Below, piece after piece: positions 20,713 to 32,539 of a stretch of DNA of 64,000 nt; position 1 is the stretch's first letter; every line of letters begins with the position of its first letter. Made by a program: the position numbers and the translations under genes. The notes beneath the pieces are model-generated. The model was not told the origin of the DNA. It worked only from the letters and a program-made list of their open reading frames with translations, and made no database searches. This DNA comes from Dipteronia dyeriana (lineage: Eukaryota; Streptophyta; Magnoliopsida; Sapindales; Sapindaceae). The stretch spans positions 32,435,598 to 32,499,597 of the forward strand of contig CM065297.1 in NCBI GenBank assembly GCA_032871835.1, in the 5' to 3' direction.

Positions 20713-23104
20713 ATGGAAAGTTTCCTTTTTATTCTTGTTCTGGTGACGTTGTCGTCGTTTGCAGCTGAATCGAGCGACACGAACCATGTATTCTCGCCGT
20801 GCTCGGACACGAAGGTCCAAATATCAGACGGTTTCACGTTCGGGATCGCGTTCGCACAGAGGAACAACTTCTTCCTCAACAACAACAGCACCGTACAGTT
20901 GTCCCCCTGCGACGGCCGACTCTCCCTCCCTTCCAAAAATTCTCAGATCTCCGTCTTTAGACCCAAAGTTGACGAGATCTCTCTCCTCACCATCAATACC
21001 TCCTCCTTCTTCCCGGTAACTTTACTCTTTTAGATATTGTTCATTGATGACCAAAATTAAGTTAGGTTTTTGCTTCGACTTAAAATTATAGCTTAGTAAG
21101 TTAGTATGTTATGTATTGTACATATATCAGGTTTGTTAGTGCACTAACTAATTGAACAGTTAACCTTCATAGCTTGAGTATTCTATCGATTTTTGCTTCA
21201 AAATTGGTTTAAATGTGATATTTATGATTGCTTTCAATTTCATGTTTTTTTTTTCTTTCTGGAAAATTTACGTATGTTCGGATGAAAGATAATGTTATTG
21301 TTACCTTTTTATCAGCTAAAAATAGTTGGATGAGTGTTTCTCGTACTTATTATATGGTGTGACCTTGGAATCATACAAATATGACCTCCTGTGATCAAAA
21401 AGACTTGAGAGATCAAAATTATTGACATGATTGCATAATTTTTGCTACCTTGACTTCAAAATGCTGAACCTTCTTTGATTTGGGTGGCTAAGGTCTTTAT
21501 GAGATTCAAGATATTGGCTTGTACAACAACCTTAAAGAAAATTAATACCATTCAGTGGTTGCACATGTGCAAGAAAAGGGTATAATCAAACTATCATTTT
21601 TTTTCCCTTTTTTTTCCTTCTTACATTGTTCAGTAGCTATGCAACTGGCAACCGTAGAACAAGCTGGTACAGAGCCCTAAGCTCAATTGGGCTACACCTT
21701 CCTTCTGCATTGCAGTTAATATTTACAGATCTTCTTCTTTTGAAGCTGGTTGGAAATCTCAGTTGCTTAGGCCTTGTCAGTGATAGCTCATTGAAAAAGA
21801 TAATCAAGGACTCTTAAGGAGAGGACATAGTCTTTTTGGAACAAAACTAGATTTGGGCTTGTCTTTAGGGATTGATCTCTTCAGAGTTTAGAGATTTTTT
21901 CTTTCGAGGACTATCTTAGCAATCCTATCTCAACTCAAAGTATCTTTTTTGAGGAAAGAAGGCTGTTCTTAGGGTTTTAGTTTTGTGGACAGCTTGTTCA
22001 TCCTTTGTAAATTTCACCTTTTCACGTATTGGTGCAAGTTTATCTTCGTCGAATAGGCTAGTCATGAGAAAGCAAGCACTGTATGTTTCCCAAGTCCTCC
22101 AAATATATTTTTTTGGTTTCTACTTGTCCTAGATTTGGGAGGAGCACATTCTAAACTTAAATTTTGTTCTTGCCTATTTGTGGTTTTATTAAATGGGAGA
22201 GCAGTCTAAGAGCTTGGTCAGTCATAATTATTTTACAGTAAACACTTTCAATTGTTTGCAGTATGGGTCCTAACAACGTTGTGAAGTATATTTAGTTGAT
22301 ATGGTAAAAATGCAGAAGATATGTTTTTAAGGGATAATTAGGTACTTAATATTGTAATTATCATAAAGAATAGCTATAAATAAAGCATTTTCACAGCAGC
22401 TTTCTTTGTAATAATTTTCAAGAGTTTGGTAATCCTTAAAAAGCTAGATCATCCATGTGGAGAATTTATCCGTTTTCAGCATTTCTGGGGTTGTCTGTTT
22501 CATGAATCTTGTTCTCTGTTTTATTTAGTGTACAAATAAAGTTGTATGAACTGTAAATAACGTATATTCTTGTATTCTTATATGCTCAGGACAATTATGG
22601 TGGATATATGGTAGCATTTGCTGGTCGAAAATATGCTGCCAGGTCTCCCCCTGCTTTTGTTGCAAACAGTACTTACACTGTAACCAGCTTTACACTTGTA
22701 AGAGATCATCAGGAATGTGTCTAATTATTATCTCGGATTTACCATATGTAAACATTTTTGAAAATCAATGAAATTGTTAAATACAGGTGCTTGAGTTTAA
22801 GAAGGGCAGGCTGCAAAACCTTTACTGGAAGAGGGATGGTTGTGCTAAATGTTCAGGAAGCTCAAACTTTGTCTGCCTCAACAATCAGGATTGTGCAATC
22901 AGAACATCCAACTGCAAGAACCGTGAATCCGGAGGTTCTGTAGATTGCAGCCTTGGAATACAACTTGCATTCTCTGGCACGGATAAGCACCTTTCAGTTC
23001 TCAACTCCTGGTATGAAGTGGCAAACCTTCGTCAGTACTCACTCTACGGCCTTTATTCAAATCTCAAGGATTCTCTGACTAGCCAGTATAGCAAGGTCTT
23101 CTAA
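20713..23104 (+). CDS. Expp1-like secreted plant protein, three exons
   Basis: The three exons are 20713-21015, 22590-22697 and 22787-23104, with GT donors at 21016 and 22698 and AG acceptors at 22588 and 22785. All exon lengths are multiples of three (101, 36 and 105 codons), giving 242 residues and a clean TAA stop. The first ATG gives a hydrophobic signal peptide (about residues 1-18), so the product is probably secreted. Possible N-glycosylation sites include NNST, NTSS and NSTY. Conserved blocks are FSPCSD, DGFTFGIAF, FRPKVDEISLLTIN, GGYMVAFAGRKYAARS and NLYWKRDGC. The C-terminal third has six cysteines (156, 159, 167, 173, 180, 191), suggesting disulphides. The family is plant-wide, annotated from memory as expp1 protein (Arabidopsis At3g44150-like); its biochemical function is not known to me. 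Intron 1 is long (1574 bp) and intron 2 is 89 bp. No damage is seen. Confidence 0.88.
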
Positions 23105-23743
23105 TTGTGCTTGGTATGTTCATTTAGAAAAATTTTCCTACGATTATGTTCTACTTCTTTTTTCCTCTCTATTTTCAATGGATATCTACTTTGCATTGTT
23201 CTTTATCCTTGATTTTTGTTTTCCCTGCTAATGTTTTTCTTGTGTGTAAATTGCATTACTTGTCTATTATTTGAATATCAAGGCTGCATTTCTTTTCTTT
23301 TCTTTTGGTGTCTTGGATAAAGATAAAATTACTTGTAACATCATTTACTTTAATTTTTTATATTAATGCGAGGGATATTGCATGTGTTGTGCGTTGTAAA
23401 TTAGATATGTAATATAATCGGAGAATACTGATTTTTTACTTGAGCCATTAAATCCATATGGAGAGATATTTATAGACTTCCACAGAGTTATGTGTAGGTG
23501 TTTCTTTGGCTTTGTATCATTTTCAGGTTAGTGATGGAGGTGAGGAAATATTACAGAAATTACTATCTATTATCCAAGCAATAATGATTTTATATTTTCT
23601 GTTTTTATCTCTAATTAAATTTAAGCAATTTTTTTCTCCTAAAGTCCACATGTACAGTGACGAGTTTTTTGGCCCTTTTGGGATAATTTTTACTTTTGGT
23701 TTTTAACGGTAGAAGAAGAGAAGTAAAAACCTAAGCCTTTCAG
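23105..23743. other. 3' UTR and intergenic AT-rich DNA
   Basis: This stretch follows the stop codon of the expp1-like gene and must include its 3' UTR. It is T-rich with no reading frame of note. I cannot place the polyadenylation site. Confidence 0.5.
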
Positions 23744-25276
23744 TTACCGTTTGGATAGTATATTTCAAAAGAGTTTTTGTATCAGAAAGAGTTTTTAAAA
23801 CTGTTTGGTTGTAACATTTTAAAAATCTCGTTTAATTATAGTATGGTTGTTTACCCCAGAAGAAATGTTTTTGATCTTGTCTGGTTGTAATCAATTAAAA
23901 TCACTTATAACTATAATATAACATTTTTATCTGAATTGGAATAAATAATATATATACATTTTTTAAAATAGAAGTTTATTTCAATTGGGAAAATATAAAA
24001 TTCTTTTGAATCATATTAAATTTAGTTTTTTTTAATCATATTTTTTAAGGTTAATATCAATTTCATTCCATTATAATATTTTGTTATTACTATTTTTTTT
24101 TAAATAAATAAAACAATTTTTTTTTGAATAAAAGCATTAATATAGAAGGATAAAACCAACGAACAAACTAGGAAGGGTATTGGCCCAAAACCAATTCATT
24201 ATGGATGAATATCCTCACTCTAGAAATGGTAATTGACAATTGCGGTTTAAAATATTCATTTTGATTCTTTATCCTTATTTGTTTTTATTTTTTATTTTTT
24301 TTTAGAAATTTAACATATTCATACACCTATACTTTTATAAACCCAGATTCAACATATTATAAAAAAAATTAAAAGAAAATGGATTAATAAAAAAAAAAAG
24401 AATTGACATATTCATACTATTCAACCAAATCAATTTCAAAAAACCTAGAACCTAACACAAAATCCACACAACCTAAAACTAATACTGAGCCACCACCTCC
24501 AAACCACCATTAAAAGCATAACACCACCACCAAATCCATCAGACAGTCGTCACAGAACTAAGCACCGTTCAACCCAAGTTCGCTGTCGAACCCATCTCCG
24601 CTGCCCATTCGAAACCAATAACCCCTTACACAACCAAAATCAAACCCAGAAAACCCTCTCATCACCAAAATCGAACCTCCACCTCCATAAACGAAACCCA
24701 AACTCTCTCTCTCTTCCCAATCTAACCCATTGGAATCGATCCGTCGCCACGATTCAGACGGAATCGATCCGTTGCTATCATGATTCACATCTTCTTCGAA
24801 TCGACGGAATCAACCACCCACCGTGACTCAGACCTAACTCCTAATCAATCTCGTCGGTAAGGAAGTCGATTTGTGGGGTTTTGTAGTGGCTAGGGTCGAC
24901 TGAGTTTGATTTTGTTTTTGGGTTTGATTTTGCTGACCTTGTGAGAAATGAGTTTGTCGATTGAGTGAGAGAGATGAGATTGGCAAGAGAGATGGGAGGT
25001 TTCCAATTGGAATTGGATTTAAGGTACAGATGGAGTTATTTGTTTGTTATTTATACCAATAAGGGGTAAAATTGGTAAATAAAAGTTTCATTTAACTGTT
25101 TATTTTGCTTCCTAGAAACCCTTCCAAGAAAAGCACCTATACTGGTGCTTCCTGTAAAAGAGCTTCCAAGGTCAAAAAGCTCTTCTCCTATTTTATCCAA
25201 ACAACTACAAAAGTTGTTTTTGGGTTTTAAAAGAGCATCCAAGCCTCTCAAAAGCTCTCCCAAACAGAGCCTTTGC
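23744..25276. mobile_element. Possible non-autonomous hAT-like element
   Basis: The left end reads CCGTTTGGATAGTATATTTC and the right end, reverse-complemented, CTCTGTTTGGGAGAGC. The shared GTTTGG core and inward AAAGAG/AAAACC text look like weak terminal inverted repeats, with no clear target duplication. The middle (24440-25010) is CT-rich with repeated GAATCGATCCGT words, unlike the AT-rich flanks, and may be captured or low-complexity DNA. Confidence 0.35.
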
Positions 25277-25302
25277 TACTTTAAATTATCATGTATTGAG
25301 GC

Positions 25303-26191
25303 TTATGCCCAGTTTGGCATTGTTGTGTTGTGAGGAGAAGTGCTTTCGGAATTGTTGTAGGGGGAAATTGCTTTTAGAATTGCTGTGAGAAGATTCAGCT
25401 GAGTGTTTGGTAAACTGATTTTCAAAAGTGCTGTGAGACCTAAAAACAATTTCAATGTGTTTGGTAAACTGAAGTAAAAAGTGTTGTGAGTGTGTAAAAT
25501 TTTTAAAAGGACATAGACATCTAAATTGTGCTATAATTTACATTTTTCTTGTTTATTTGTACTTAGTGTTAAGTGTTATATAATTATGGTACTTTATTGA
25601 ATTAATTAGTCCAATTTTTTATTCTACTTTATTGAATTAATTAGTCTAATTTATTTATTTATTTTACTTTATTTCTTTTTTATTATACTTTATTGAATTA
25701 ATTAGCTACATTTTTTTAATACAGTCATGACAATAATTTTTTAGTACATCAATGTAAGCCCAGACAATTTTGTACGGTTATGATATAATTTTATATGGTA
25801 TAATTATGGTACAATTATGGTATAATTTTGTGCAATATACCAAACAAATATCATTGAAAAATTTAAATAAATTATTCAAACCCTAAAGGATATATTATAT
25901 AAACAAAAACTATCAAAAATAACGCTATGGAACATATTACATGAATTTTTTCGTACTTTTGGTAAAGTTGGAAAGTTGGTAAAATTTCATTTAATATCAC
26001 TGTAGCGCGTTTTCTAAAAACAGAAACCAAAATCCAAAAGCATATATTTGTAACTTCTCAAAAACTCAGTTGGGAGATGCTAAAAGTCATTAAAAGCACT
26101 TCCCCACGATTTTACCAAACACCTTTTCTTTGGTCCGGAATCACTTTTAGCCACAAAAGTAGATAAGGAAGCAATGCTAAACTGGACCTTA
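25303..26191. mobile_element. MITE, hAT-like, 0.9 kb
   Basis: The left terminus TATGCCCAGTTTGGCATTG pairs with the reverse complement of the right terminus, AAGGTCCAGTTTAGCATTGC, with about three mismatches over 16 core bases. Subterminal AAGTGCTTT/AAAGCACTT words near both ends are also inverted. It has no coding capacity. A matching 8-bp target duplication is not visible. Confidence 0.6.
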
Positions 26192-26399
26192 GTAGTCGTT
26201 ACTAGTGATGATTGTCAACAGATAATTAGGGCATCTAAATATTTTCTTATGATTCTGACTATTTCCATATAAATTGACTACATAAAATTTGTACATTTTA
26301 AGGTGACTCACACATAAAATTTGTTCCCTACATCTTCATACCAACATAAACTAAAAAAGAAAAAAGTAAACGATTTTTTTACTAAAAAAAAGTAAATGA

Positions 26400-27415
26400 T
26401 TTTAAATGCAAGTCATATAATATAAGTTTCATTCTATATGAGATATGTTGTATACGTGTATGTTTTTGTTTACTATTCGCTTATTAAATAACCTAATTCA
26501 TACAAATTTGATGCGGAGCAATGAACTTGTAATGCTGAAGATTTTTATTTTATTAATGTCAAGTAATTACAATGTAGTTTGTTCTCTGTTAATTTTATAT
26601 GCGAGTCATGTAACATAAGTTTCATTTTATATGAGCTGTGTGATATGTTTGTGTTTATTTTCACAAACTAAATAAGTTAAATAGTGTAAATTTGATGCAG
26701 AGCAATTTACTTATAATACTCAAGGTTTTTTTTTTTAAAAAATTATTAATGTAAGAATAATTCCAATGTACCATAAGTTTCATTCTATATGAGATGAGTA
26801 ATGCTATACAACCCACATAATTAATTCAAATTTCAACCCAAATTATGTGGCAAGTGGGTTGTCATCATCACACACAACATGTAATGATATGGTTAATAAA
26901 AAAATCACTTGACACATCATTTGAGTTAAAATTTAAATAAAATTTTTAGATTGTCCAGTATCAGTGATAAGAGATGTGGTGTGTTTGTGTTTATTGTTCA
27001 CAAACTAAATAAACTAATTCATGCAAATTTGATGGGGAGCAATTTACTTATAATGCTTAAGGTTTTTTTTTTTTTTTAAATGTAAGAATAATTCCCATGT
27101 AGGTTTGTTATTTCTTCGTCTTACATTTAAATGTAAGTCATCTAACATAAGTTTCATTCTATACGAGATATGTGGAATTTTTGGGTTTTTTTTTTCCTTT
27201 GTTTTTGGATTTTTTATTTTTATATTTTATTTTTATTTTCATCTTTGAAAAGTATTTTTGTGTTTATTGTTCACACACTAAATAGTAAATATACAAAATC
27301 GTGCAAAATTGATGTAGAACAATTTACTTATAATGCTGAAGGTTTTTATTTTTATTTTTAATTGTTTTTATTTTATGTGTAAGAATAATTCCATTGTAGT
27401 TTTGTTCTCTATTAC
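26400..27415. repeat. Four-unit degenerate tandem array
   Basis: The same succession of phrases recurs four times: a CATAAGTTTCATTCTATA(T/C)G line, a GTTTATT..TTCACAAACTAAATA line, an AAATTTGATG.(G/A)GAGCAATTTACTTATAATGC-type line and an AATGTAAGAATAATTCC line. Units start near 26405, 26591, 26766 and 27110. The third is lengthened by the MITE-like insert at 26803-26975. I do not recognise the family. Confidence 0.7.
26803..26975. mobile_element. Short MITE inside the third array unit
   Basis: Begins AGTAATGCTATACAACCC and ends with the inverse-like GGACAATC/ATCACTGATAC text on the opposite strand. The other array units lack this segment. The inverted ends are degenerate. Its left end resembles the element at 51322-51486. 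Confidence 0.45.
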
Positions 27416-28563
27416 ATTCCAGTTTCTTTGTTTGTTCACGTTAGTGCAATGCATATTTACTATGCCATGCGTGTGTCATAACTGTTAATTAACAGTTGCG
27501 TGTGTCATAACTGTTAATTTAAATCAAAACTTGGCACACATTTACGTGAGTGATATTGGATCCCAATACTATTAGCACATCAACGAGATATTACGGACGA
27601 GATGAGGTTGGTTTAATGATATATCCCTTACACAGGTACTGTGTGGTTATGAGTTTGAACCCTCTTCCCAAATCTTAAATTTATATATAAAAAAAAACAG
27701 GAAGACATTACAACAATGTGATATCTAGAGTTTGCTTGATTGGGTTTTTGAAAAATCTATATTGGTAAAAAATCTACTTGTAGTAGATCTTTTAGAAATA
27801 AAGTTTTTGAAAAAAAATATAATTGTTTGGTCGGTAGACTTTTTTTTTATAAAAAAAATACTTATTTGGAGAAGTACCTCCCCATAAGCTTTTACCCAGT
27901 AAAGGTTTAAACTATACTAGTCTTTACTCAATTAAAAATAAATATTCTTAAAAACCTAACCAAACAACTCAAAAAAAATCAAATAAACGTTCGTAGACCT
28001 TTGAGTCAGTAGACTCAACCAAACGAGCATTTAAACTGATTCTTGTGCAAAATAGCAATAGTTGTTTCGGTTATTAATGTATTGATTATTTATTTATTTA
28101 TTATTATATTGTGAAAACATATTATCTTAGAAATGGTGTTGTACAATCGTGCATAAGGAAGGTCAACGAGACCAATCAATATAATTAATAATGTCAACTT
28201 AGTGAAGGCGATCAACTTCCACGATATCCTCAAGAGCATTTTAGGTCATTTTAGGTCAGTGAGATCGATCAATTCGCTACTTGATATCCAGAAAAAAATC
28301 TATATAATAGTGCCAACTTAGTGAGATTGATCGATTTGTCTATAATTAGTAATGTCAGGTCAGTGAGAGAGACACCGATCGATGGCCGTGATCTAAAGAC
28401 AATTATAATTTAGAGTGAGAAACAAAAAGAGCTGAGTCTGTGGTTTGATTAATCTTGAAAAGCAGACATTCGATTTGTGAATTCCATTAAAATCTGAGAT
28501 TTTAAGTAGATAATTTATTAAAAAAGTCTTGTACACCCATATTAAAAAATATTTTTTTTCTTA
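27416..28563. other. Intergenic DNA with dispersed repeat; possible SINE-like remnant
   Basis: No gene. A 24-bp phrase containing GCGTGTGTCATAACTG is duplicated at 27470-27520. At 27600-27690 a stretch with GAGTTTGAACCCT resembles a polymerase III B box and ends in a TA/A-rich tail, a weak SINE hint. The segment 28140-28400 (TCAACTTAGTGA..GATCGATC words) has a relative at 63810-63940. Confidence 0.4.
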
Positions 28564-28990
28564 CTTGCTACACTTTTGAAAATACCAAAACTATCCTTAC
28601 AAACTAGATATGTCACCGGTTCCGGTTTCAGTTCGGAACCTAAACCGGTGAAACCGGAACCGGAACCGGAACAGGTACTGTGTGGTTCCGGTTCCACCGG
28701 CGGTTCCGACAGTTCGGTTTTTATTTATTTTTTTCGTTTTGGGTTGAACTGTTGGATGCCCAACGGTCTGCTGTTACTTGCACACTTTTGAAAATACTAA
28801 AACTATCCTTACAAATTAGATATGTCACTGGTTCCGGTTTCAGTTCGGAACCTAAACCGGAACCGGTACTGTGTGGTTCCGGTTCCACCGGCGGTTCCAA
28901 CAGTTCGGTTTTTATTTTTTTTTTGTTTTGGGTTGGACCGTTGGAGGCCCAACGGTCTGTTTATTTTTTATATATTACACTAATTTGAAA
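28564..28990. repeat. Tandemly duplicated hAT 5' terminal segment
   Basis: Two units of about 215 bp each. Each begins with CACTTTTGAAAATAC, then has the terminus TAGATATGTCAC(C/T)GGTTCC (28606 and 28818), a GGTTCCGG-rich subterminal zone and the line GTTGGATGCCCAACGGTCTG. The terminus is the partner of the hAT 3' end at 50491-50511 (reverse complement TAGACATGTCGCCGGTT). No transposase follows, so these are orphan ends. Confidence 0.75.
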
Positions 28991-29188
28991 AGGGGGATGA
29001 TTTGAATTCACAACATCGTGATGCAGGTGTGAGGGGTTTATTATTGGACCAACCTCATATCGGCACGAACAATTTCTTTTTCTTTGTGATGATGAATAGA
29101 ATGATGAAACTCGATTTCGTAAATAAGAAAAAGAAAAAAAAAAGCAGATTTAAAACACAACACAACAAAACATACAAATATATATATA

Positions 29189-29388
29189 CTGTTATTTAAC
29201 AAGCTTACTCAAATCAATTCTTTTTTCGTCTATTCTTTAATTATATTTAAAAATTATATTTTCTTATCATGATGTTGGTTTTATTTTACTGTTATTAAAC
29301 AAGCTTACTCAAATCAATTCTTTTTTCGTCTATTCTTTAATTATATGACAAAATTATATTTTCTTATCATGATGTTGGTTTTATTTTG
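29189..29388. repeat. 100-bp direct tandem duplication
   Basis: Two nearly identical 100-bp units begin CTGTTATT(T/A)AACAAGCTTA at 29189 and 29289 and share ATTTTCTTATCATGATGTTG. Only a few differences are visible, so the duplication is fairly recent. Confidence 0.92.
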
Positions 29389-29471
29389 TTATATCATTAG
29401 GGTTTAAGATAAATTTGGTGTACAAATCTCGGTATAGAAAGTAAATTTAAATTTTCTATTAAACATCTAAA

Positions 29472-30012
29472 TGTATGGATTTGAATTAACACAAAATAAC
29501 ATGCTTAGGTACAAAATTAATCTCAATATTTAACCTAAATATGTTTCTATATCATGCTTAATCAAACCCTAATAAACATATTAGTAACCCATATCAATTC
29601 AAGAGAAAAGTAGAGATAATTGATAAGCGGAAGCGTACCTGAATCCATCGCTGGAGATTTGTGAACGGGTTGTGATCTTCCAAATTATCACGACCTTTAT
29701 GAACCCTACCGTGTTCTATTTTGCTCTGTTGATGGGGATACAGATAAAACAAAAGTATCGTGTAATTTGGGGACCATAACCCCAAATAGATATAATAATC
29801 AAATTATTATATGTTGGCTATTTCTAATTCGGTCCCTCAACAAAAGTAGAAATAGCACTCTGGTATCTACACATTAATTCCATGACAATTATACCCTTAA
29901 GCCTTATTACTTTAAATCTTAATTAGATCACTTTAATTTAGGCTTAACCAAAATATAACACAACACATTTAATGTTCACATGTGTGGCCTCATATGATGG
30001 AATTTTCCAACA
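29472..30012 (-). repeat. Copia-II 3' LTR
   Basis: 541 bp on the plus strand from TGTATGGATT to TTTTCCAACA. It is followed by ATCTCCCACTGGGCC, whose complement is the polypurine tract GGCCCAGTGGGAGAT (30013-30027). Confidence 0.95.
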
Positions 30013-30027
30013 ATCTCCCACTGGGCC

Positions 30028-30580
30028 ACATTTGTAACTTTACAAATGTGTATGACTTTATGAGCTCCAAAATTTTGCTATCAAAATTTTAGGGTATATC
30101 CGAATAATCTCATCCATTGATTATGCCAACATAGGATCAAAGCGACTTTCGTCACATTTAGCGTGACTAAACTCATCAATGGTCACGTATACCAACATAA
30201 CCAAATGACATAGATCAATCATGGATGCGTAGCATGGAAATTACATGCAATGTGATCTATACATGTCTATTCCAATAGGTCCTACTTTATTCTTTAGTGA
30301 GATCAAAACTTAACACAATGTAACAGAGTGTAATTAACCGAATACTTTATTTCTGATCAGAAAAATATCCAAATACATAAATGCATAAATATACTCAAAA
30401 TAAAATTATAGAGTAATACAATACAAAATTATACAAACTCCCACTATAATGTGATATCCTCATACAAAATAACACCCATATGAGTGGTGTGCTCATGAAA
30501 GACCTTGGGTGGTAATCCTTTTGTAAGCGGATCCGCTATCATGGAGTTTATCCCAATGTGCTCTATGGATATATGTCCAC
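30028..30580 (-). other. Copia-II region between RNase H and 3' LTR, no gene
   Basis: AT-rich sequence with stops in all frames; presumably the eroded 3' untranslated part of the element. Confidence 0.6.
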
Positions 30581-30581
30581 T

Positions 30582-32097
30582 CTAAACTCTTTCCTTCACA
30601 ATTAGAAACCTAATGTCAATATGCTTTGACCTAGATGAGTTCATGTTGATATTAAAATATATCACTGCTGACTTGTTGTCACAATATAGTTTGAGTGGTC
30701 TTTCAACACCCTCCAGAATGCACAGCCCAATGACAAAATTCCACAGCCATATTCCATGGTTGGATGCCTCATAACATGATACAAACTCTGTTGCCATGGT
30801 GGAAGAAGCTATGGGTGTCTATTTGGCACTCCTCCAAGATATAGCTTCACCAGCCAACAAGTATTTGTAGCCTAATGTGGATCTCCTACTGTCTTGGCAT
30901 CCAGCATAATCAGAGTCGGAATACTCTATGATCTCAAACTAATCCGATCTTCTATATGTAAGCATGTAATATTTTTGTTCTCTTCAAATACCTTATAACC
31001 CGATTGGTTGCTTTCCAATGATCCATCATAGAGTTACTTAAATATCTGCTTAACATACCAACAATGTACCCAATATCTAGACACGTACATACCTGAGCAT
31101 ACATTAGACTCCCTACAGCTGATGCATAGGGAATCTTCTGCATTTTCTTAGCTTCAAGGTTACTTTTAGGGCACTGATTATGACTGAACTTGTCTCCTTT
31201 AGCGACAGGGGTGACACCTGGTTTGTTGCCCTGCATGCCAAATCGTTTGAGCACTGTATCGATATAGCTCCTTTGTGATAATCCAAGAATACCCCGAGAA
31301 CGATCTCGTTGTATCTGAATCCTTAATACAAAAGAGGCGTCACCAAGATCTTTCATCTCAAAATTCTTTGATAGAAATATCTTGGTTTCATGCAATATGC
31401 CTATATCATTTGTGGTAAGCAGTATGTCATCGACATATAAAACCAGGAATATGTGCTTACTCCCACTGAATTTGTGATACACACAATTATCAACAATGTT
31501 TATCTCAAAACCAAACGAGATAATCATTTGATGAAACTTATGGTACCACTGACGGGAAGCTTGGTTGAGTCCATAAATGGATTTTGTCAATTTGCAAACC
31601 ATATTCTTTGGGTCTCCCGACTCAAAGTTTTCTGGTTGCACCATATAAATTGTTTCGTCAATGTCACCATTGAGAAACACCGTATTGACATCCATCTGAT
31701 GAAGCTCAAGATCAAAATGTGCAACAAGTGTCATGATTGTCCTAAAAGAGTCTTTCGTTGAAACTGGAGAGAAAGTCTCTTTATAGTTAATCCCTTCCTT
31801 TTGGGTAAAGCCTTTAGCTACAAGACGAGCCTTATACCTCTCCACATTACCTTTCAAATCCCTTTAGGTTTTAAATATCCATTTACAACCAATGGGCTTC
31901 GCACCTTCTGGTAATGAGACAAGTTCCCATACCTTATTGTCTTGCATAGACTTATACTCTTCATTTATGGCATCAATCCACTTTTGAGAGTTGGAACCCT
32001 GCATGGCTTGATGGAAGTTAATTGGATCATTTTCCATCATTATAATATTTTCCTCATGTTCCTGGAGAAATACGTAAAAAATTGTCTGGAATAGCAT
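30582..32097 (-). pseudogene. Copia-II reverse transcriptase and RNase H
   Basis: RT begins at 32097 with the block WIDAINEEYKSMQDNKVWEL and IGCKWIFKT. After one stop near 31863 an open frame of 301 codons (31857-30952) follows with RYKARLVAKGFTQKEGINY, MDVNTVFLNGD and the intact catalytic box LYVDDILL, then KDLGDASFVL and VGSLMYAQVCT. RNase H continues past a break at about 30950: a CDNKSAVIYF block and SRSKHIDIRFLIVKE in 30797-30582. This is the best preserved RT in the window. Confidence 0.9.
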
Positions 32098-32520
32098 TTC
32101 TTCTTTCTCTAGTGGATCGCCTTAATGGCATTGGTTTTTGAGGTTGTTGAGTTTGTTCCTTATGAACAATTACCTTATCTTGAATGAGGGGTTGTTCAAC
32201 ATTGTCTGGTTAAGGATACAGATTCGCTTCTTGATCAATGACAGGTATAGAAACCTGCACATTGTCAAAAGCAATAATAGGAATCGTAACCGATTCATCC
32301 TCAAAGACAATGTCTCTAACCTTATTTCTCCCCCCAAACTCAACATCCTCAAAAAATGTTGCAGTTCCCGTTTCAAAAATTGATCGAAGTGTGGGATCAT
32401 AAAACTTATAGCCCTTAGATCGCTCAGAGTAGCCAATAAAGTAGCTGTTCACAATTTTGGAGTCCAATTCCCTTTCATGTGGCCTGTAAGGCCTTGCCTC
32501 AGCTGGACATCCCAAAATAT
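32098..32520 (-). pseudogene. Copia-II integrase C-terminal fragment
   Basis: The frame at 32515-32210 reads GCPAEARPYRPHERELDSK, SYFIGYSERSKGYKFYDP and IFETGTATFFED, the typical end of Copia integrase. No integrase zinc finger or catalytic core and no protease precede it. Upstream sequence passes directly into gag at about 32520-32560. Confidence 0.85.
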
Positions 32521-32539
32521 GAAAATGTTTTAGACTAGG

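Noticed and set aside
20759..21019. Alternative 86-codon frame in exon 1 of the expp1-like gene
   Set aside because: It is out of frame with conserved blocks and has no signal peptide or matching downstream exon.
24558..24788. Glycine-rich 76-codon minus-strand ORF
   Set aside because: It lies in a low-complexity CT-rich patch with no family motifs or splice context.
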